Shown here: in pieces, positions 16,895 through 26,281 of the stretch
Layout: each line of letters opens with the position of its first letter
How positions within the stretch are numbered: the first letter of the stretch is position 1
From: Bacillota bacterium
Lineage (GTDB): Bacteria > Bacillota > Clostridia > Lachnospirales > Lachnospiraceae
Direction: 5' to 3'
Assembly: GCA_023386815.1 (NCBI GenBank)
Contig: JAEWIZ010000021.1
Location: forward strand, 62,001 to 126,000
Length of the DNA: 64,000 nt
Translations under genes and position numbers: made by a program
Notes under the pieces: generated by a model
Databases searched by the model: none
What the model saw: the letters and a program-made list of their open reading frames with translations, nothing else
What the model was told of the DNA's origin: nothing

Positions 16895-19800
16895 ATGAAC
16901 AGAATACGAGACATTGGACTTAAGATTTTCTTTGGCTTTTTATTGGCCTTTCTTATATTTCATTATGATGATACTACGGTGAAGGTGTCCGCAGCATCTG
17001 TGTCTTATATATTTAATTTAGAAGGAAAAACATATCAACCGGACAGTGAAGCAGAAATAACAAGGCTTAACTCTAGCTTATTTTTAAAAACAAAGTCAGG
17101 AGAACCGGTTAGTAGTTCAGCAAAAGTTAAGTGGGAAAGCACAGAACCCAGCGTCGCAACACTTGAAGTTTCCAGTGGAACAATAGATAACCAGGATATT
17201 AGCTCAACAATACGCATTTTGCGTAAAGGACCGGGGTATTCAACGATTAAGGCGACAATTACAGATGGCAGCTTTGTCACTATAGTCAGCTTTGTCATTA
17301 AAGTAGATCTTGAGTTCAATATTAATGATATGCTGGCTAAGGGAGATGTTGTCACTGATAATTTCAGTACAAAAACTGGAGTTATGCTTTTTAACAGCAC
17401 AACGGAGGATAGTAAGCAAGTTTTAATAAAATATGTTGATGACAAGGACAGCAGTGGGGGAACGGTTACAGGATCGGCAATTTCCCTGGCATCCGTCAGA
17501 ATCAGCAGTAGTAACACGGAGATAGTTACTGTCGATGCTGATGGAAAGGTTACACCGAAAAGTGCCGGTACTGCAGTAATCACGGTGGAAAGTACTACTG
17601 CATCAAACGATAAGCTTTTGAGTGACACCTTGACTGTTGTGGTTGTACCGAAGTTCACTCTAAAATTTAATGATTATTCAGGAAATCCGATCAGTAAGAC
17701 ATCGGTTAATAAAGATGATAATTCTGCTGGAATTGTCCGGGATGTCCCGCCTTATTTTACGCTGGAATCGGATGCAAAACTGGCAACAAATCTAATATGG
17801 GTGGTAAAGGATCTCAGTAAAACCTCTAACAATATAATCAAAGAGGGCGTTTCCAGTAAGATGGAGTATCATGTCTCTGACGCCAGTGGAAATGTTAGTT
17901 TTTTGAATGTTAAGGCAGGAACTTATGGGGTCTATGCATTTGTAAGTAAAGATTATAATGAAAAATCCGCAATTCCTTATGCATATATGAAATTAATTGT
18001 TCCTATCAATTTAAACGATAGCAATATTGTAATGAATGTTCGGGATAGCTATGATATCCTAAAAAATTCCAATATTCCAGCTGTTGGAGCATTTAAGATT
18101 GAATATGCAGCGAATGATAGGGATATTGCTTATATCAATCCTACAACCTATGTCATGGATGCTCTCAAGAAAGGAACGATTGATATAACCTTGACCTATG
18201 ATCCAAGTACTAATTTATTTGGTGATAGTTCGAATTCTGTCAGTGGCAGTAATGATGGAAAAATAACGCTTCATGTTACTGTGATAGATGGTATTTCTTT
18301 AAGCATGACATCAGCTACCATGTATGAGAACAGAACACTTAAGCTGGTAGCCACTACTACTAATGATTCAGATGTTACATGGAGTACCAGTAAACCCAGT
18401 GTTGCATCTGTGGATGCTAATGGTCTTGTTACTGCTAAAACCAATGGAATTGTTGAGATAACAGCAACACAAACAGTGAATGGAGTGGTTAAAAAAGCTG
18501 TATGTATCATAACAGTAAAGAAATCTCTTACAAAGATAACACTTGATCCGTCTACCACGATATTAGATATCGGAGATTATAAAACCATTCAAGCTATTTT
18601 GACTCCGGATACAGATGTTTCGTTGGAATGGAGATCTTCTAATGATAATGTGGTTCAAATATTTAAAACTGGTGATATGTACGCAACTATTTTGGGTGTT
18701 GACGGTGGATCCGCAGTCATAACTGCTATTAATCAAGATAATGTTGTAGTTGGTTTCTGCCATGTTACTGTTCATAAGCCTGTAGAAAGTGTTGAGATAT
18801 CAGAAGAAAAAGCAACGGTTAGTCTTTCCACTAAAAAAATGCAGCTTCGTGCAAACGTTTATCCTGTCACAGCCACAGACAAGTCTATAAAATGGACTTC
18901 AGCAAATACGGATATAGCTACTGTTGATCAGAATGGTATGGTAACCTTTAAAACCTATGGTAATGTATCCATCATTGCTACTTCTGTGGACAATCCTGAT
19001 AAATTTGCAATCTGTAATTTAAACATACAGGTTCCGGTAGCCTCCGTTGCACTGGATGAAAAGACAAAAACAATGTATGTGGGTCAGTCAGCAAGACTTA
19101 CTTACACCTTATTACCAACCACTGCGAGTATTAATTCAGTAACCTGGACTTCAACCAATACCTCCGTAGCAACTGTTGATGGTACTGGTTTGGTAACAGC
19201 AAAAGGCGCGGGAACAACAGTAATTATCCTTAAGACAATTGACGGAGGACATTCTGTATATTGTACAATTACCGTTAGGCAGGTTGCCACAGCGGTAAAG
19301 TTTGATGTTGCATCCTTGAACTTGAAGGTTGGAGAATACTATAATATAAAGACTACCTTCACACCTAATAATAGTACAGATAATGGCCTTGTATGGGAGT
19401 CAAGTGATACGAAGATTGCAACAGTAGATGATAGCGGTAAAGTTACTGGTAAAAGCGCTGGTGCTGCAATTATTATGGCTAGGACAGAAGCAGGTGGAGT
19501 AGCGTACTGTAAGGTTACAGTAACACAGCCAGCAACAGGATTAATTCTTAATTTCTCTGAAAAGACTATATTTATAGGATCAAAATTCACACTGGAAGCA
19601 TCCGTATCACCAAGTACGGCAACAAACTTAAATGTTACCTGGAAAAGCTCTAATGAGAAAATCGCAACGGTATCAAAAAATGGTGAAGTCTCCGGTTTAC
19701 AAGGTGGTGTAGTAGTCATTACTGCTACAACAGCGGAGGGTGGATATATAGCAACCTGTGTTGTTACAGTCAGAGAGTCAGTAACCACCATAAAATTGGA

Positions 19801-20755
19801 TCATGAAACATATTATCTGGGTGTAGGTAAGAATTTTAAATTAACAGCAACAGTAACTACTGAGACAGCTACGAATCAAAATGTAATCTGGACCTCCAGC
19901 AATGAAGATGTTGCAACTGTAAATCAAAAGGGTAAAGTAACTGGCATCAAGAATGGTTATGCAACGATTACAGCAACAGCTTTAGATGGCAGCGATGTGG
20001 AAGCTTCCTGTGAAGTCCGCGTGGTGAATGCGGTAGAAAGTATTACCATAAGTGATAATTATGTATCCATGTATGTTGGTGATACTGAGAAGCTAAAAGT
20101 GACCATTAGGCCTACCAATGCAACCTTTAAGACAGCTAACTGGTCGTCCAGTGACACCAGCGTTGCGATTGTTGATGATCGTGGTGTTATAACGGCATTA
20201 AAGGCAGGCACGGCAACGATTACTGCAGAAGCTCAAGATAATAGCGGAAAGAAAGTGATTTGTGCTGTAGCAGTATACGATAGAGTTCCAGCTACAAGCA
20301 TTACTTTACAGGACAAATCCCTAACAATGGTGGCTGGTGAAGAGAAGGTTGTTCAGATTGTTTTAAATCCTACTAACTCAACGGACAGCTATACCTGGAG
20401 TACCGATAACCCAGCGGTGGCGACTGTGAATAGAACCACTGGCCGAATTACAGCACGTTCAACCGGAAAAGCATATATTACAGTAATGACAGATTCAGGA
20501 AAAACAGCTTCCATTGAAGTTACCGTTATAGGGCTCAACATGACCACCCTAACCTTAGAACAATATACGACATATCCTTATCGCCTTGAGGTAGAGGGAG
20601 CAACCTCCGCAGTAAAGTGGAGTATTGATAAGCCACAGGTAGCGGTAGTTAGCAACGGTTATGTTAGTTCTAGAGCGAAAGGTACTGCTACGATTACTGC
20701 AATCGTAAATGGACGTAAGCTGACTTGTAAGCTGAAGGTTACGGCAATATCATAA
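16895..20755 (+). CDS. Secreted multi-repeat BIG2 (bacterial Ig-like) surface protein
   Basis: This 1286-aa protein starts with an export signal: a charged start, a hydrophobic core at about 9-25, and a likely cleavage region near VKVSAAS. Roughly thirteen Ig-like group 2 units follow, recognisable by repeats of the pattern W-S/T-S-x-N-x-x-I/V-A-T-V-D-x-x-G-x-V-T and then G-x-A-x-I-T-A. The more C-terminal units, from about residue 470, are the most regular. No LPxTG motif, S-layer homology domain, catalytic domain or C-terminal membrane anchor is visible, so the mode of attachment is unclear. BIG2 domains occur in adhesins and cell-wall proteins. It is monocistronic, with GGGAGG before ATG 16895 and a strong terminator after it. 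Confidence 0.9.
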   Translation: MNRIRDIGLKIFFGFLLAFLIFHYDDTTVKVSAASVSYIFNLEGKTYQPDSEAEITRLNSSLFLKTKSGEPVSSSAKVKWESTEPSVATLEVSSGTIDNQDISSTIRILRKGPGYSTIKATITDGSFVTIVSFVIKVDLEFNINDMLAKGDVVTDNFSTKTGVMLFNSTTEDSKQVLIKYVDDKDSSGGTVTGSAISLASVRISSSNTEIVTVDADGKVTPKSAGTAVITVESTTASNDKLLSDTLTVVVVPKFTLKFNDYSGNPISKTSVNKDDNSAGIVRDVPPYFTLESDAKLATNLIWVVKDLSKTSNNIIKEGVSSKMEYHVSDASGNVSFLNVKAGTYGVYAFVSKDYNEKSAIPYAYMKLIVPINLNDSNIVMNVRDSYDILKNSNIPAVGAFKIEYAANDRDIAYINPTTYVMDALKKGTIDITLTYDPSTNLFGDSSNSVSGSNDGKITLHVTVIDGISLSMTSATMYENRTLKLVATTTNDSDVTWSTSKPSVASVDANGLVTAKTNGIVEITATQTVNGVVKKAVCIITVKKSLTKITLDPSTTILDIGDYKTIQAILTPDTDVSLEWRSSNDNVVQIFKTGDMYATILGVDGGSAVITAINQDNVVVGFCHVTVHKPVESVEISEEKATVSLSTKKMQLRANVYPVTATDKSIKWTSANTDIATVDQNGMVTFKTYGNVSIIATSVDNPDKFAICNLNIQVPVASVALDEKTKTMYVGQSARLTYTLLPTTASINSVTWTSTNTSVATVDGTGLVTAKGAGTTVIILKTIDGGHSVYCTITVRQVATAVKFDVASLNLKVGEYYNIKTTFTPNNSTDNGLVWESSDTKIATVDDSGKVTGKSAGAAIIMARTEAGGVAYCKVTVTQPATGLILNFSEKTIFIGSKFTLEASVSPSTATNLNVTWKSSNEKIATVSKNGEVSGLQGGVVVITATTAEGGYIATCVVTVRESVTTIKLDHETYYLGVGKNFKLTATVTTETATNQNVIWTSSNEDVATVNQKGKVTGIKNGYATITATALDGSDVEASCEVRVVNAVESITISDNYVSMYVGDTEKLKVTIRPTNATFKTANWSSSDTSVAIVDDRGVITALKAGTATITAEAQDNSGKKVICAVAVYDRVPATSITLQDKSLTMVAGEEKVVQIVLNPTNSTDSYTWSTDNPAVATVNRTTGRITARSTGKAYITVMTDSGKTASIEVTVIGLNMTTLTLEQYTTYPYRLEVEGATSAVKWSIDKPQVAVVSNGYVSSRAKGTATITAIVNGRKLTCKLKVTAIS

Positions 20756-20835
20756 GAATGTATGTATGTGGATAGAGTTTACGTTCTCAAAAATAAAAAA
20801 GTTTATAAGAGTTTCTCCTTGTAGATAAATATAAA

Positions 20836-20876
20836 AGTGAGGTTGGATTTAATGATGGAATCCAACCTCACTTTTG
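20836..20876 (+). terminator. Rho-independent terminator of the BIG2 gene
   Basis: AGTGAGGTTGGATT (20836-20849) and AATCCAACCTCACT (20859-20872) form a perfect 14-bp stem with a 9-nt loop, followed by TTTTG. The rest of 20756-21086 holds the recN promoter and nothing else recognisable. Confidence 0.88.
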
Positions 20877-20962
20877 TATCTTGATGTCACTTATCTGCAT
20901 TGGTTAAAATGATAAAAAATCATCAAGTTTTTGTCATGAATGACAAGGATAGCAAGTTTCCA

Positions 20963-20991
20963 TTGATAAACATAATTTGATATGATACAAT
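20963..20991 (+). promoter_or_regulatory. SigmaA-type promoter of recN
   Basis: TTGATA (20963-20968) and TACAAT (20986-20991) are separated by 17 bp, about 95 nt upstream of the recN start. No LexA box is obvious. Confidence 0.65.
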
Positions 20992-21086
20992 AAGTACAGA
21001 ACATATGTTTCTTGTTGTAAAAGAAAGTAAGAAATTACGTATTTACAAAAGAACCAGAATTACTTCATAGAAATGAGGGATAATAG

Positions 21087-22772
21087 TTGTTAGTCAGCCT
21101 GCATGTTAAAAATTTTGCCATTATTAATGAAGTGGAAGTATACTTTAAGAATCACTTAAATATCATGACCGGTGAAACGGGTGCCGGTAAATCTATCATC
21201 ATAGGATCTGTCAATGCAGCACTTGGTGCTAAGATGAATAAGGATATCGTCCGAAGTGGGGCGGATTATGCCTTAGTCGAACTGGTATTTGAAACCAAAG
21301 CAGAAGCAGTGTTTAAGGCTATGAGAGAACTGGATATTCCGATCGAAGGTGATCAAATTATCATTTCAAGGAAAATCATGTCCGGAAGAAGTGTTTGTAA
21401 AATTAATGGGGAGAATGTTACTGCATCTGCATTATCGGCCATTGCAGGATTATTAATTGACATCCACGGGCAGCATGAACATCAGTCGCTTCTTAATAAA
21501 TCAAAGCATTTAGAGATCGTAGATCGGTTTGCCAAGAATGAAATTGGTGATTTAAAGACAGAATTAGAGAATGGTTATAAAGAGTATAGCAAATTAAAGC
21601 AGGAATATGAACAGGCTGGAATCGATGAAGATAAGCGATTACGGGAAATATCCTTTTTGGAATATGAAGTAAATGAAATAAAGAATGCCGCATTAAAAGC
21701 GTATGAAGATGATGAACTATCAATTCAATATAAGAAATTATTCAATGCAAATACAATATCAGAGGGATTACAGAATGTTTACCGGTATACCGGTTATGAA
21801 CCTTCAGCGGCAGGCGATGCCATTGGGAGAGCCCTCCGCCAGCTACATAAATTATCAGAAGTGGATCCTGCTATAGGCGGATTATTAAGTCAGCTTTCAG
21901 AGATTGACGGACTTATGAATGATTTTAATAGGGATTTGGCACAGTACATATCTGATACGGAGAATCCAGAAGAAGAGCTGGAGGAAGTAACGAAACGTCT
22001 GGATATGATTAACCATCTGAAAGCCAAATATGGTAATACAATTGAACAGATCATTCTTCATTGCAATGAATGCGAAGAAAAGCTGGAGAAATATCGTGAT
22101 TACGACATCTATATGGACAAGCTTGAGAAAAGGTTAATGGAAGCAGAAGATAGGTTAATTGTATTATCACAACGATTATCAAATATCCGTAAAAGGAAGG
22201 CGAAAGAACTTACCATTAAAATAAAAGAGGCACTGGTTGCTTTGAATTTCCTGGATGTTCAATTTGAAATGACCTTTGAACAGATGAAGAGCTATACTGC
22301 CAACGGCTTTGATGAAGCAGAATTTATTATATCAACTAATCCCGGTGAAGGGCTCAAACCATTGTCAAAGGTCGCATCCGGTGGTGAGCTTTCTCGAATC
22401 ATGCTAGGAATTAAATCAGTTCTGGCAGATAAGGATGAGATTGAAACGCTGATCTTTGATGAGATTGATGTCGGAATCAGCGGAAGAACAGCACAAAAGG
22501 TATCTGAGCAGCTGTCAAGCATTGCTAACGATCATCAGATTATTTGTATCACACATCTTGCGCAGATAGCTGCTATGGCTGATTCTCATTATGTTATTGA
22601 GAAGCAGACGGATGGTGTATCAACACAAACCATGATCCGAGAGTTAAAGGAGAAGGAGATGATAGATGAGCTTTCCAGAATCCTGGGAGGAGCAGAGATT
22701 ACCGAGCGTGTGAAAGAAAATGCAAAAGAAATGAAAGAATTGGCATACAATTCCAAAAAATATAAGCTTTAA
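21087..22772 (+). CDS. recN: DNA repair protein RecN
   Basis: This 561-aa SMC-like ATPase acts early in double-strand break repair and recombination. The N-terminal half has Walker A GETGAGKS at about 30-37 and the QHEHQSLL region. Long helical coiled-coil segments follow (about 150-350). The C-terminal half has the signature SGGELSR, Walker B LIFDEIDVGISG and the THLAQIAAMAD switch. The start is TTG 21087 with GAGGGA 6 nt upstream, giving the expected N-terminus MLVSLHVKNFAII. The recN-spoIVB-spo0A order is typical of clostridia; argR, often just before recN, is absent and a surface-protein gene stands there instead. Confidence 0.96.
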   Translation: MLVSLHVKNFAIINEVEVYFKNHLNIMTGETGAGKSIIIGSVNAALGAKMNKDIVRSGADYALVELVFETKAEAVFKAMRELDIPIEGDQIIISRKIMSGRSVCKINGENVTASALSAIAGLLIDIHGQHEHQSLLNKSKHLEIVDRFAKNEIGDLKTELENGYKEYSKLKQEYEQAGIDEDKRLREISFLEYEVNEIKNAALKAYEDDELSIQYKKLFNANTISEGLQNVYRYTGYEPSAAGDAIGRALRQLHKLSEVDPAIGGLLSQLSEIDGLMNDFNRDLAQYISDTENPEEELEEVTKRLDMINHLKAKYGNTIEQIILHCNECEEKLEKYRDYDIYMDKLEKRLMEAEDRLIVLSQRLSNIRKRKAKELTIKIKEALVALNFLDVQFEMTFEQMKSYTANGFDEAEFIISTNPGEGLKPLSKVASGGELSRIMLGIKSVLADKDEIETLIFDEIDVGISGRTAQKVSEQLSSIANDHQIICITHLAQIAAMADSHYVIEKQTDGVSTQTMIRELKEKEMIDELSRILGGAEITERVKENAKEMKELAYNSKKYKL

Positions 22773-22799
22773 AATTAAAAAATAACGCATACTAACTGC

Positions 22800-22847
22800 A
22801 AGGATATACAATACTATTGTGGATATACAATCGTATTGTGTATCCTT
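22800..22847 (+). terminator. Terminator-like hairpin after recN
   Basis: AAGGATATACAATAC (22800-22814) pairs with GTATTGTGTATCCTT (22833-22847) over 15 bp with one G-U; the tail is T-rich but interrupted. The sequence GGATATACAAT occurs twice inside it. Confidence 0.65.
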
Positions 22848-22859
22848 TATTTATTTATA

Positions 22860-22891
22860 ACAAGATGAATCTGTAGTCCGATTCATCTTGT
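22860..22891 (+). terminator. Second hairpin between recN and spoIVB
   Basis: ACAAGATGAATC (22860-22871) and GATTCATCTTGT (22880-22891) form a perfect 12-bp stem with an 8-nt loop, followed by ATGTCTTT. It lies 59 nt upstream of spoIVB and could be a backup terminator or part of its leader. Confidence 0.5.
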
Positions 22892-22950
22892 ATGTCTTTA
22901 AAAAACGGAAAAGAGACAAGCTCTTATTCTATGTGGCATGAGGTGAAAGG

Positions 22951-24234
22951 ATGAAGAATAAGAAGTTATTCAAAAAATGCGGTTATGGTTTATGCGGTGT
23001 GATGTTATTGTTATTTATCTTTTATTTCTTTTATAATATAGAAAAAAGTTTACCAAATGAAATAAAAATTGTTGTGGACAAAGAGGAAAGCTTTGATTTT
23101 AACATGCCAATGGAGGGTATGATTGAGACAGATAACGTTGGAGTCATCAGTGTCAATAGCCTTAAAGTGCCTTCAAATCAGATCAGTATTGATTTGACGG
23201 AGCCTTTTACCTTAGAATCTTCCTCAACGGGTCAGTACAAAATCGCCCTGAAATTATTCGGGTTATTTAATTTTAAAAACATATCCTTAGATGTAATTGA
23301 TACTAAGGAATTAATTCCTTGCGGCACACCGATAGGCATTTATGTTGAAACTGATGGTATTCTAGTATTAGGTAGCGGCCGCATCACAGGCGAGGATGGT
23401 CTCAATTATGAACCCATTAGCAATAAGCTGAAATCAGGAGATTATATTCTCTCCATCAATGGAGTTAAGTTAAGTAAGAAAAGTGAAATGATTGATGAGA
23501 TACAAAAGTGTGAAGGCAAAGATGTTACTTTAGTGGTGAGAAGAAATGACGAGGAGATTGCAGTAAGTGTAACACCTGTGAAAACTTCAAGCGGTGATTA
23601 CAAAATCGGCGCATGGATTCGTGATAATACACAGGGCATTGGTACCTTGACCTTTATCTCCGGTGATGGACAATTTGGTGCCTTGGGTCATGGAATCACA
23701 GATATTGATACCGGTTTGTTAATGGATGTAAAAGAGGGTTCTATTTACATGGCTGAAATTATGTCAATTATTAAAGGTAAAGAAGGCGAGCCTGGAGAAC
23801 TAATTGGTATGATTAGACAAAGTGATCGCTATCGAATTGGTAAAATTACGGAAAATACGTTCCAAGGAATATTTGGCTCAGTCAATAATGATTATGATGA
23901 GAATGCCAATGTAGCACCGTTAGAAATAGGGTTAAAGCAGGAAGTGAAGAAGGGGAAGGCAACGGTTCGTTGTACTGTAGGAGATACCGTTGAAGATTAT
24001 GAGATCGAAATCGAAAATATTGATATTAGTAATTCCAATCACAGTAAAGGTATTGTTTTGAGAATTACCGATGAAAGATTACTAAATCAGACAGGTGGAA
24101 TCGTGCAAGGCATGAGTGGAAGCCCAATTATCCAAAATAACAAGATAATTGGCGCTGTTACGCATGTATTTATACAGGATTCAACGAAAGGTTACGGTAC
24201 TTTTATTGAAAACATGGTAAATAATTTAGAATAA
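22951..24234 (+). CDS. spoIVB: SpoIVB peptidase, sporulation signalling protease
   Basis: This 427-aa S55-family serine protease is made in the forespore. It crosses the inner forespore membrane by an N-terminal segment (about 11-30) and cleaves SpoIVFA, which triggers pro-sigmaK processing in the mother cell. A PDZ domain covers about 145-205 (LKSGDYILSINGV). The protease domain has the catalytic His247 in GALGHGITD and the Ser in GMSGSP (387-392). ATG 22951 has AGGTGAAAGG just upstream. SigmaG control is expected for the family, but I could not identify a clear sigmaG promoter. Its place between recN and spo0A is the standard clostridial arrangement. Confidence 0.95.
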   Translation: MKNKKLFKKCGYGLCGVMLLLFIFYFFYNIEKSLPNEIKIVVDKEESFDFNMPMEGMIETDNVGVISVNSLKVPSNQISIDLTEPFTLESSSTGQYKIALKLFGLFNFKNISLDVIDTKELIPCGTPIGIYVETDGILVLGSGRITGEDGLNYEPISNKLKSGDYILSINGVKLSKKSEMIDEIQKCEGKDVTLVVRRNDEEIAVSVTPVKTSSGDYKIGAWIRDNTQGIGTLTFISGDGQFGALGHGITDIDTGLLMDVKEGSIYMAEIMSIIKGKEGEPGELIGMIRQSDRYRIGKITENTFQGIFGSVNNDYDENANVAPLEIGLKQEVKKGKATVRCTVGDTVEDYEIEIENIDISNSNHSKGIVLRITDERLLNQTGGIVQGMSGSPIIQNNKIIGAVTHVFIQDSTKGYGTFIENMVNNLE

Positions 24235-24258
24235 GGAATTCTTTTGTTAGAATAAAAA

Positions 24259-24392
24259 ATCGACAAATTACATCACAGTAAAAAGGTGTTCCTTCGAATA
24301 CAACAGCAAATAAACTGTATATTTTTTACAATCACACAAAATGTTGTGGTTATCGCAGATTCCTTGAATTGTAGCCCTATTTCGCTGTCGAA
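24259..24392. promoter_or_regulatory. Spo0A-box-like sites upstream of spo0A
   Basis: TGTCGAA, the consensus 0A box, lies at 24386-24392 on the plus strand. A one-mismatch copy on the minus strand (TGTCGAT) lies at 24259-24265. Both are in the 631-nt gap before spo0A, consistent with autoregulation. Short motifs like these also occur by chance. Confidence 0.5.
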
Positions 24393-24614
24393 TGGTGCGA
24401 CGAGAAACGTTTGATAAAAGGGGTATTAACAGATATAATTCCTATGTGGTAAAAATTTACAGATGATGTTCGGTTAAAATAAATGCTAAATGATAAGATT
24501 ATTATGTAAAATTATAAGGATTCATGTTGGATGCTGGCTCTTTGTGTAAAAAATCAATAAGGATTGTCATAAAAAAATATCGATAATTTAGTTATTTTGC
24601 CAAATTGATAAATA

Positions 24615-24643
24615 TTGACTCATAATTAGTCAAGTTGTATAAT
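24615..24643 (+). promoter_or_regulatory. SigmaA promoter of spo0A with palindrome in the spacer
   Basis: TTGACT (24615-24620) and a perfect TATAAT (24638-24643) are spaced by 17 bp. An inverted repeat TGACT-N7-AGTCA (24616-24632) overlaps the -35 box and spacer, a good place for a repressor. The implied leader is about 215 nt with no obvious gene. Confidence 0.78.
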
Positions 24644-24865
24644 AGATTCATGAACAACATGAAACCCAAAAAGCTACGCTAAGATTCACGAAAAGAGAAG
24701 CGAAATACAGACAACCTTAAAGACATCAATGAAATATACCATTTTGAGAAACATGGAACACTGAGGTTCCGACCAGGGGTGCATAATAAGGGGATGCATA
24801 CTGCTTAGGAAACAGGTAACACATCAAGGAGAGAATAAAAAAATCGTATGGAGGTTGGAAAGTAA

Positions 24866-25666
24866 ATGAGTAAAATTAATGTAGCGATTGTTGATGACAA
24901 TGAGAGGATGGTAAATCTGCTGGAAGATATCCTGAAAGAAGATGCAGATATTGAAGTAGTGGGTAAATCAGAAAACGGAATTGATGCACTGGATATGATC
25001 AAAGAGAAAAAGCCGGATGTAGTATTATTAGATCTGATTATGCCCAAATTGGATGGTCTCGGTGTTATGGAAAAGATTAGAAAAGATACTGAGATTAAAA
25101 AGAATCCTTCCTTTATTGTTATCACGGCCATTGGACAAGAGGGGATAACAGAGAATGCCTTTGAACTGGGAGCTAATTATTATATCATGAAGCCTTTCGA
25201 TAATAATATGATTTTATCCCGAATCAAACAAATCAAAGGAGATAGCCATTCTAAGCTTATTGATAATCACAGAGTTACTGCTTATGAGAATAAAAGTACT
25301 TATATGGAAAGAAACCTTGAATCAGATGTTACAAATATTATTCATGAAATCGGCGTTCCAGCACATATTAAAGGTTACCAGTACTTACGTGATGCAATCA
25401 TGATGTCCGTAAATGATGCAGAGATGTTAAACTCGATTACAAAGCTTCTCTATCCTTCCATCGCAAAGCGCCATAAAACTACACCTAGTAGAGTAGAAAG
25501 AGCGATTCGTCATGCAATTGAGGTTGCATGGAGCAGAGGAAAGATGGATACAATTGATGAGTTATTTGGATATACAGTTAGCAACGGCAAGGGTAAGCCT
25601 ACTAACTCAGAATTCGTAGCACTAATTGCTGATAAGATCCGCTTGGAATATAAGTTAAGAGCGTAA
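24866..25666 (+). CDS. spo0A: Master sporulation response regulator Spo0A
   Basis: This 266-aa transcription factor decides entry into sporulation after phosphorylation. The receiver domain (1-125) has Asp10/Asp11, the phospho-acceptor Asp56 in VVLLDLIMP, and a conserved Lys in YIMKPF. The C-terminal Spo0A DNA-binding domain (about 150-266) contains the recognition segment TPSRVERAIRHAIEVAW. Length and both domains match functional clostridial Spo0A. ATG 24866 follows a GGAGGTTGGAA ribosome site. It has its own near-consensus promoter and lies downstream of spoIVB. Confidence 0.97.
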   Translation: MSKINVAIVDDNERMVNLLEDILKEDADIEVVGKSENGIDALDMIKEKKPDVVLLDLIMPKLDGLGVMEKIRKDTEIKKNPSFIVITAIGQEGITENAFELGANYYIMKPFDNNMILSRIKQIKGDSHSKLIDNHRVTAYENKSTYMERNLESDVTNIIHEIGVPAHIKGYQYLRDAIMMSVNDAEMLNSITKLLYPSIAKRHKTTPSRVERAIRHAIEVAWSRGKMDTIDELFGYTVSNGKGKPTNSEFVALIADKIRLEYKLRA

Positions 25667-25729
25667 TTATCAAGAATTCAACGACAAGTAAAGCAGCACT
25701 GCAGATCCCTTAATATCTAAAGCTGTAAG

Positions 25730-25757
25730 TTGACTACAGATATATAATATATATAAG
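25730..25757 (+). promoter_or_regulatory. Promoter-like sequence downstream of spo0A
   Basis: TTGACT (25730-25735) and TATAAG (25752-25757) are spaced by 16 bp. No reading frame follows before the strong terminator at 25821-25874, so this promoter would drive a short RNA. Confidence 0.5.
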
Positions 25758-25763
25758 GTGTGA

Positions 25764-25875
25764 CACTAGCACCATACATTCTGATATATGATAGTTAATG
25801 CTATTTCAAATTGATAGTTGCAGGGAATTAAAACATGCAGTCCGGTGACTGTAATAGTTTTGATTCCCTGTTTTC
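25764..25875 (+). ncRNA. Candidate small RNA of about 110 nt
   Basis: The interval runs from a plausible transcription start, 7 nt after the -10 at 25752-25757, to the end of a strong intrinsic terminator. It contains no ORF with a ribosome site. I do not recognise a known RNA family. The alternative is that the terminator simply ends the spo0A transcript and the promoter is fortuitous. Confidence 0.35.
25821..25874 (+). terminator. Rho-independent terminator
   Basis: CAGGGAATTAAAAC (25821-25834) pairs with GTTTTGATTCCCTG (25857-25870), with an inner CAGTC/GACTG stem, followed by TTTT. It is about 150 nt after spo0A. Confidence 0.85.
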
Positions 25876-25996
25876 ATGGGTGATGTTTAGTTGGATTAAT
25901 TACTAATAGGATATTATGGCAATCGTGGTTCAAATATCTGATATTTAGATTACAGCTTGCGTAATAACCCAGCTAACAATGAGCATAATACTTGTA

Positions 25997-26036
25997 TTGA
26001 AACTTGTATCTATTATGTGGTAAAATGTGTATTACC
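25997..26036 (+). promoter_or_regulatory. Distal promoter of gap with overlapping inverted repeat
   Basis: TTGAAA (25997-26002) and TAAAAT (26021-26026) are spaced by 18 bp. GGTAA-N8-TTACC (26019-26036) is an inverted repeat centred on the -10 box and could be an operator. The start codon of gap is about 250 nt downstream. Confidence 0.5.
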
Positions 26037-26147
26037 ATAAAAGTACAGTGCTGTGAGAACAGTGATTATAAAATGCACAAAAAACAAATGCTTTTGAATT
26101 AAATAATCATCAATTTCATCATATTGCTGAATTAGGAAAAGAAAACC

Positions 26148-26176
26148 TTGATATTTTATTCATAATTAGGTAAAAT
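26148..26176 (+). promoter_or_regulatory. Proximal promoter of gap
   Basis: TTGATA (26148-26153) and TAAAAT (26171-26176) have 17-bp spacing. A further TTGTCA (26197-26202) with TATGAT (26218-26223) at 15 bp is a weaker third candidate. TTACTG...CAGTAA (26227-26248) would form a hairpin in the leader just before the GGAGG of gap. Confidence 0.55.
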
Positions 26177-26281
26177 AAATCTGCATTGAGATTTTTTTGT
26201 CAATGTATCTGGCACAATATGATTAATTACTGTCTCACGGGGCAGTAAATTATAAATTTAAACATTTAGGAGGAATTAATC

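Noticed and set aside
17035..17658. Long open frame (207 codons) antisense to the BIG2 gene, and others at 19339-19791
   Set aside because: They arise from the Thr/Ser/Val-rich repeat coding on the opposite strand, with no ribosome sites or family features.
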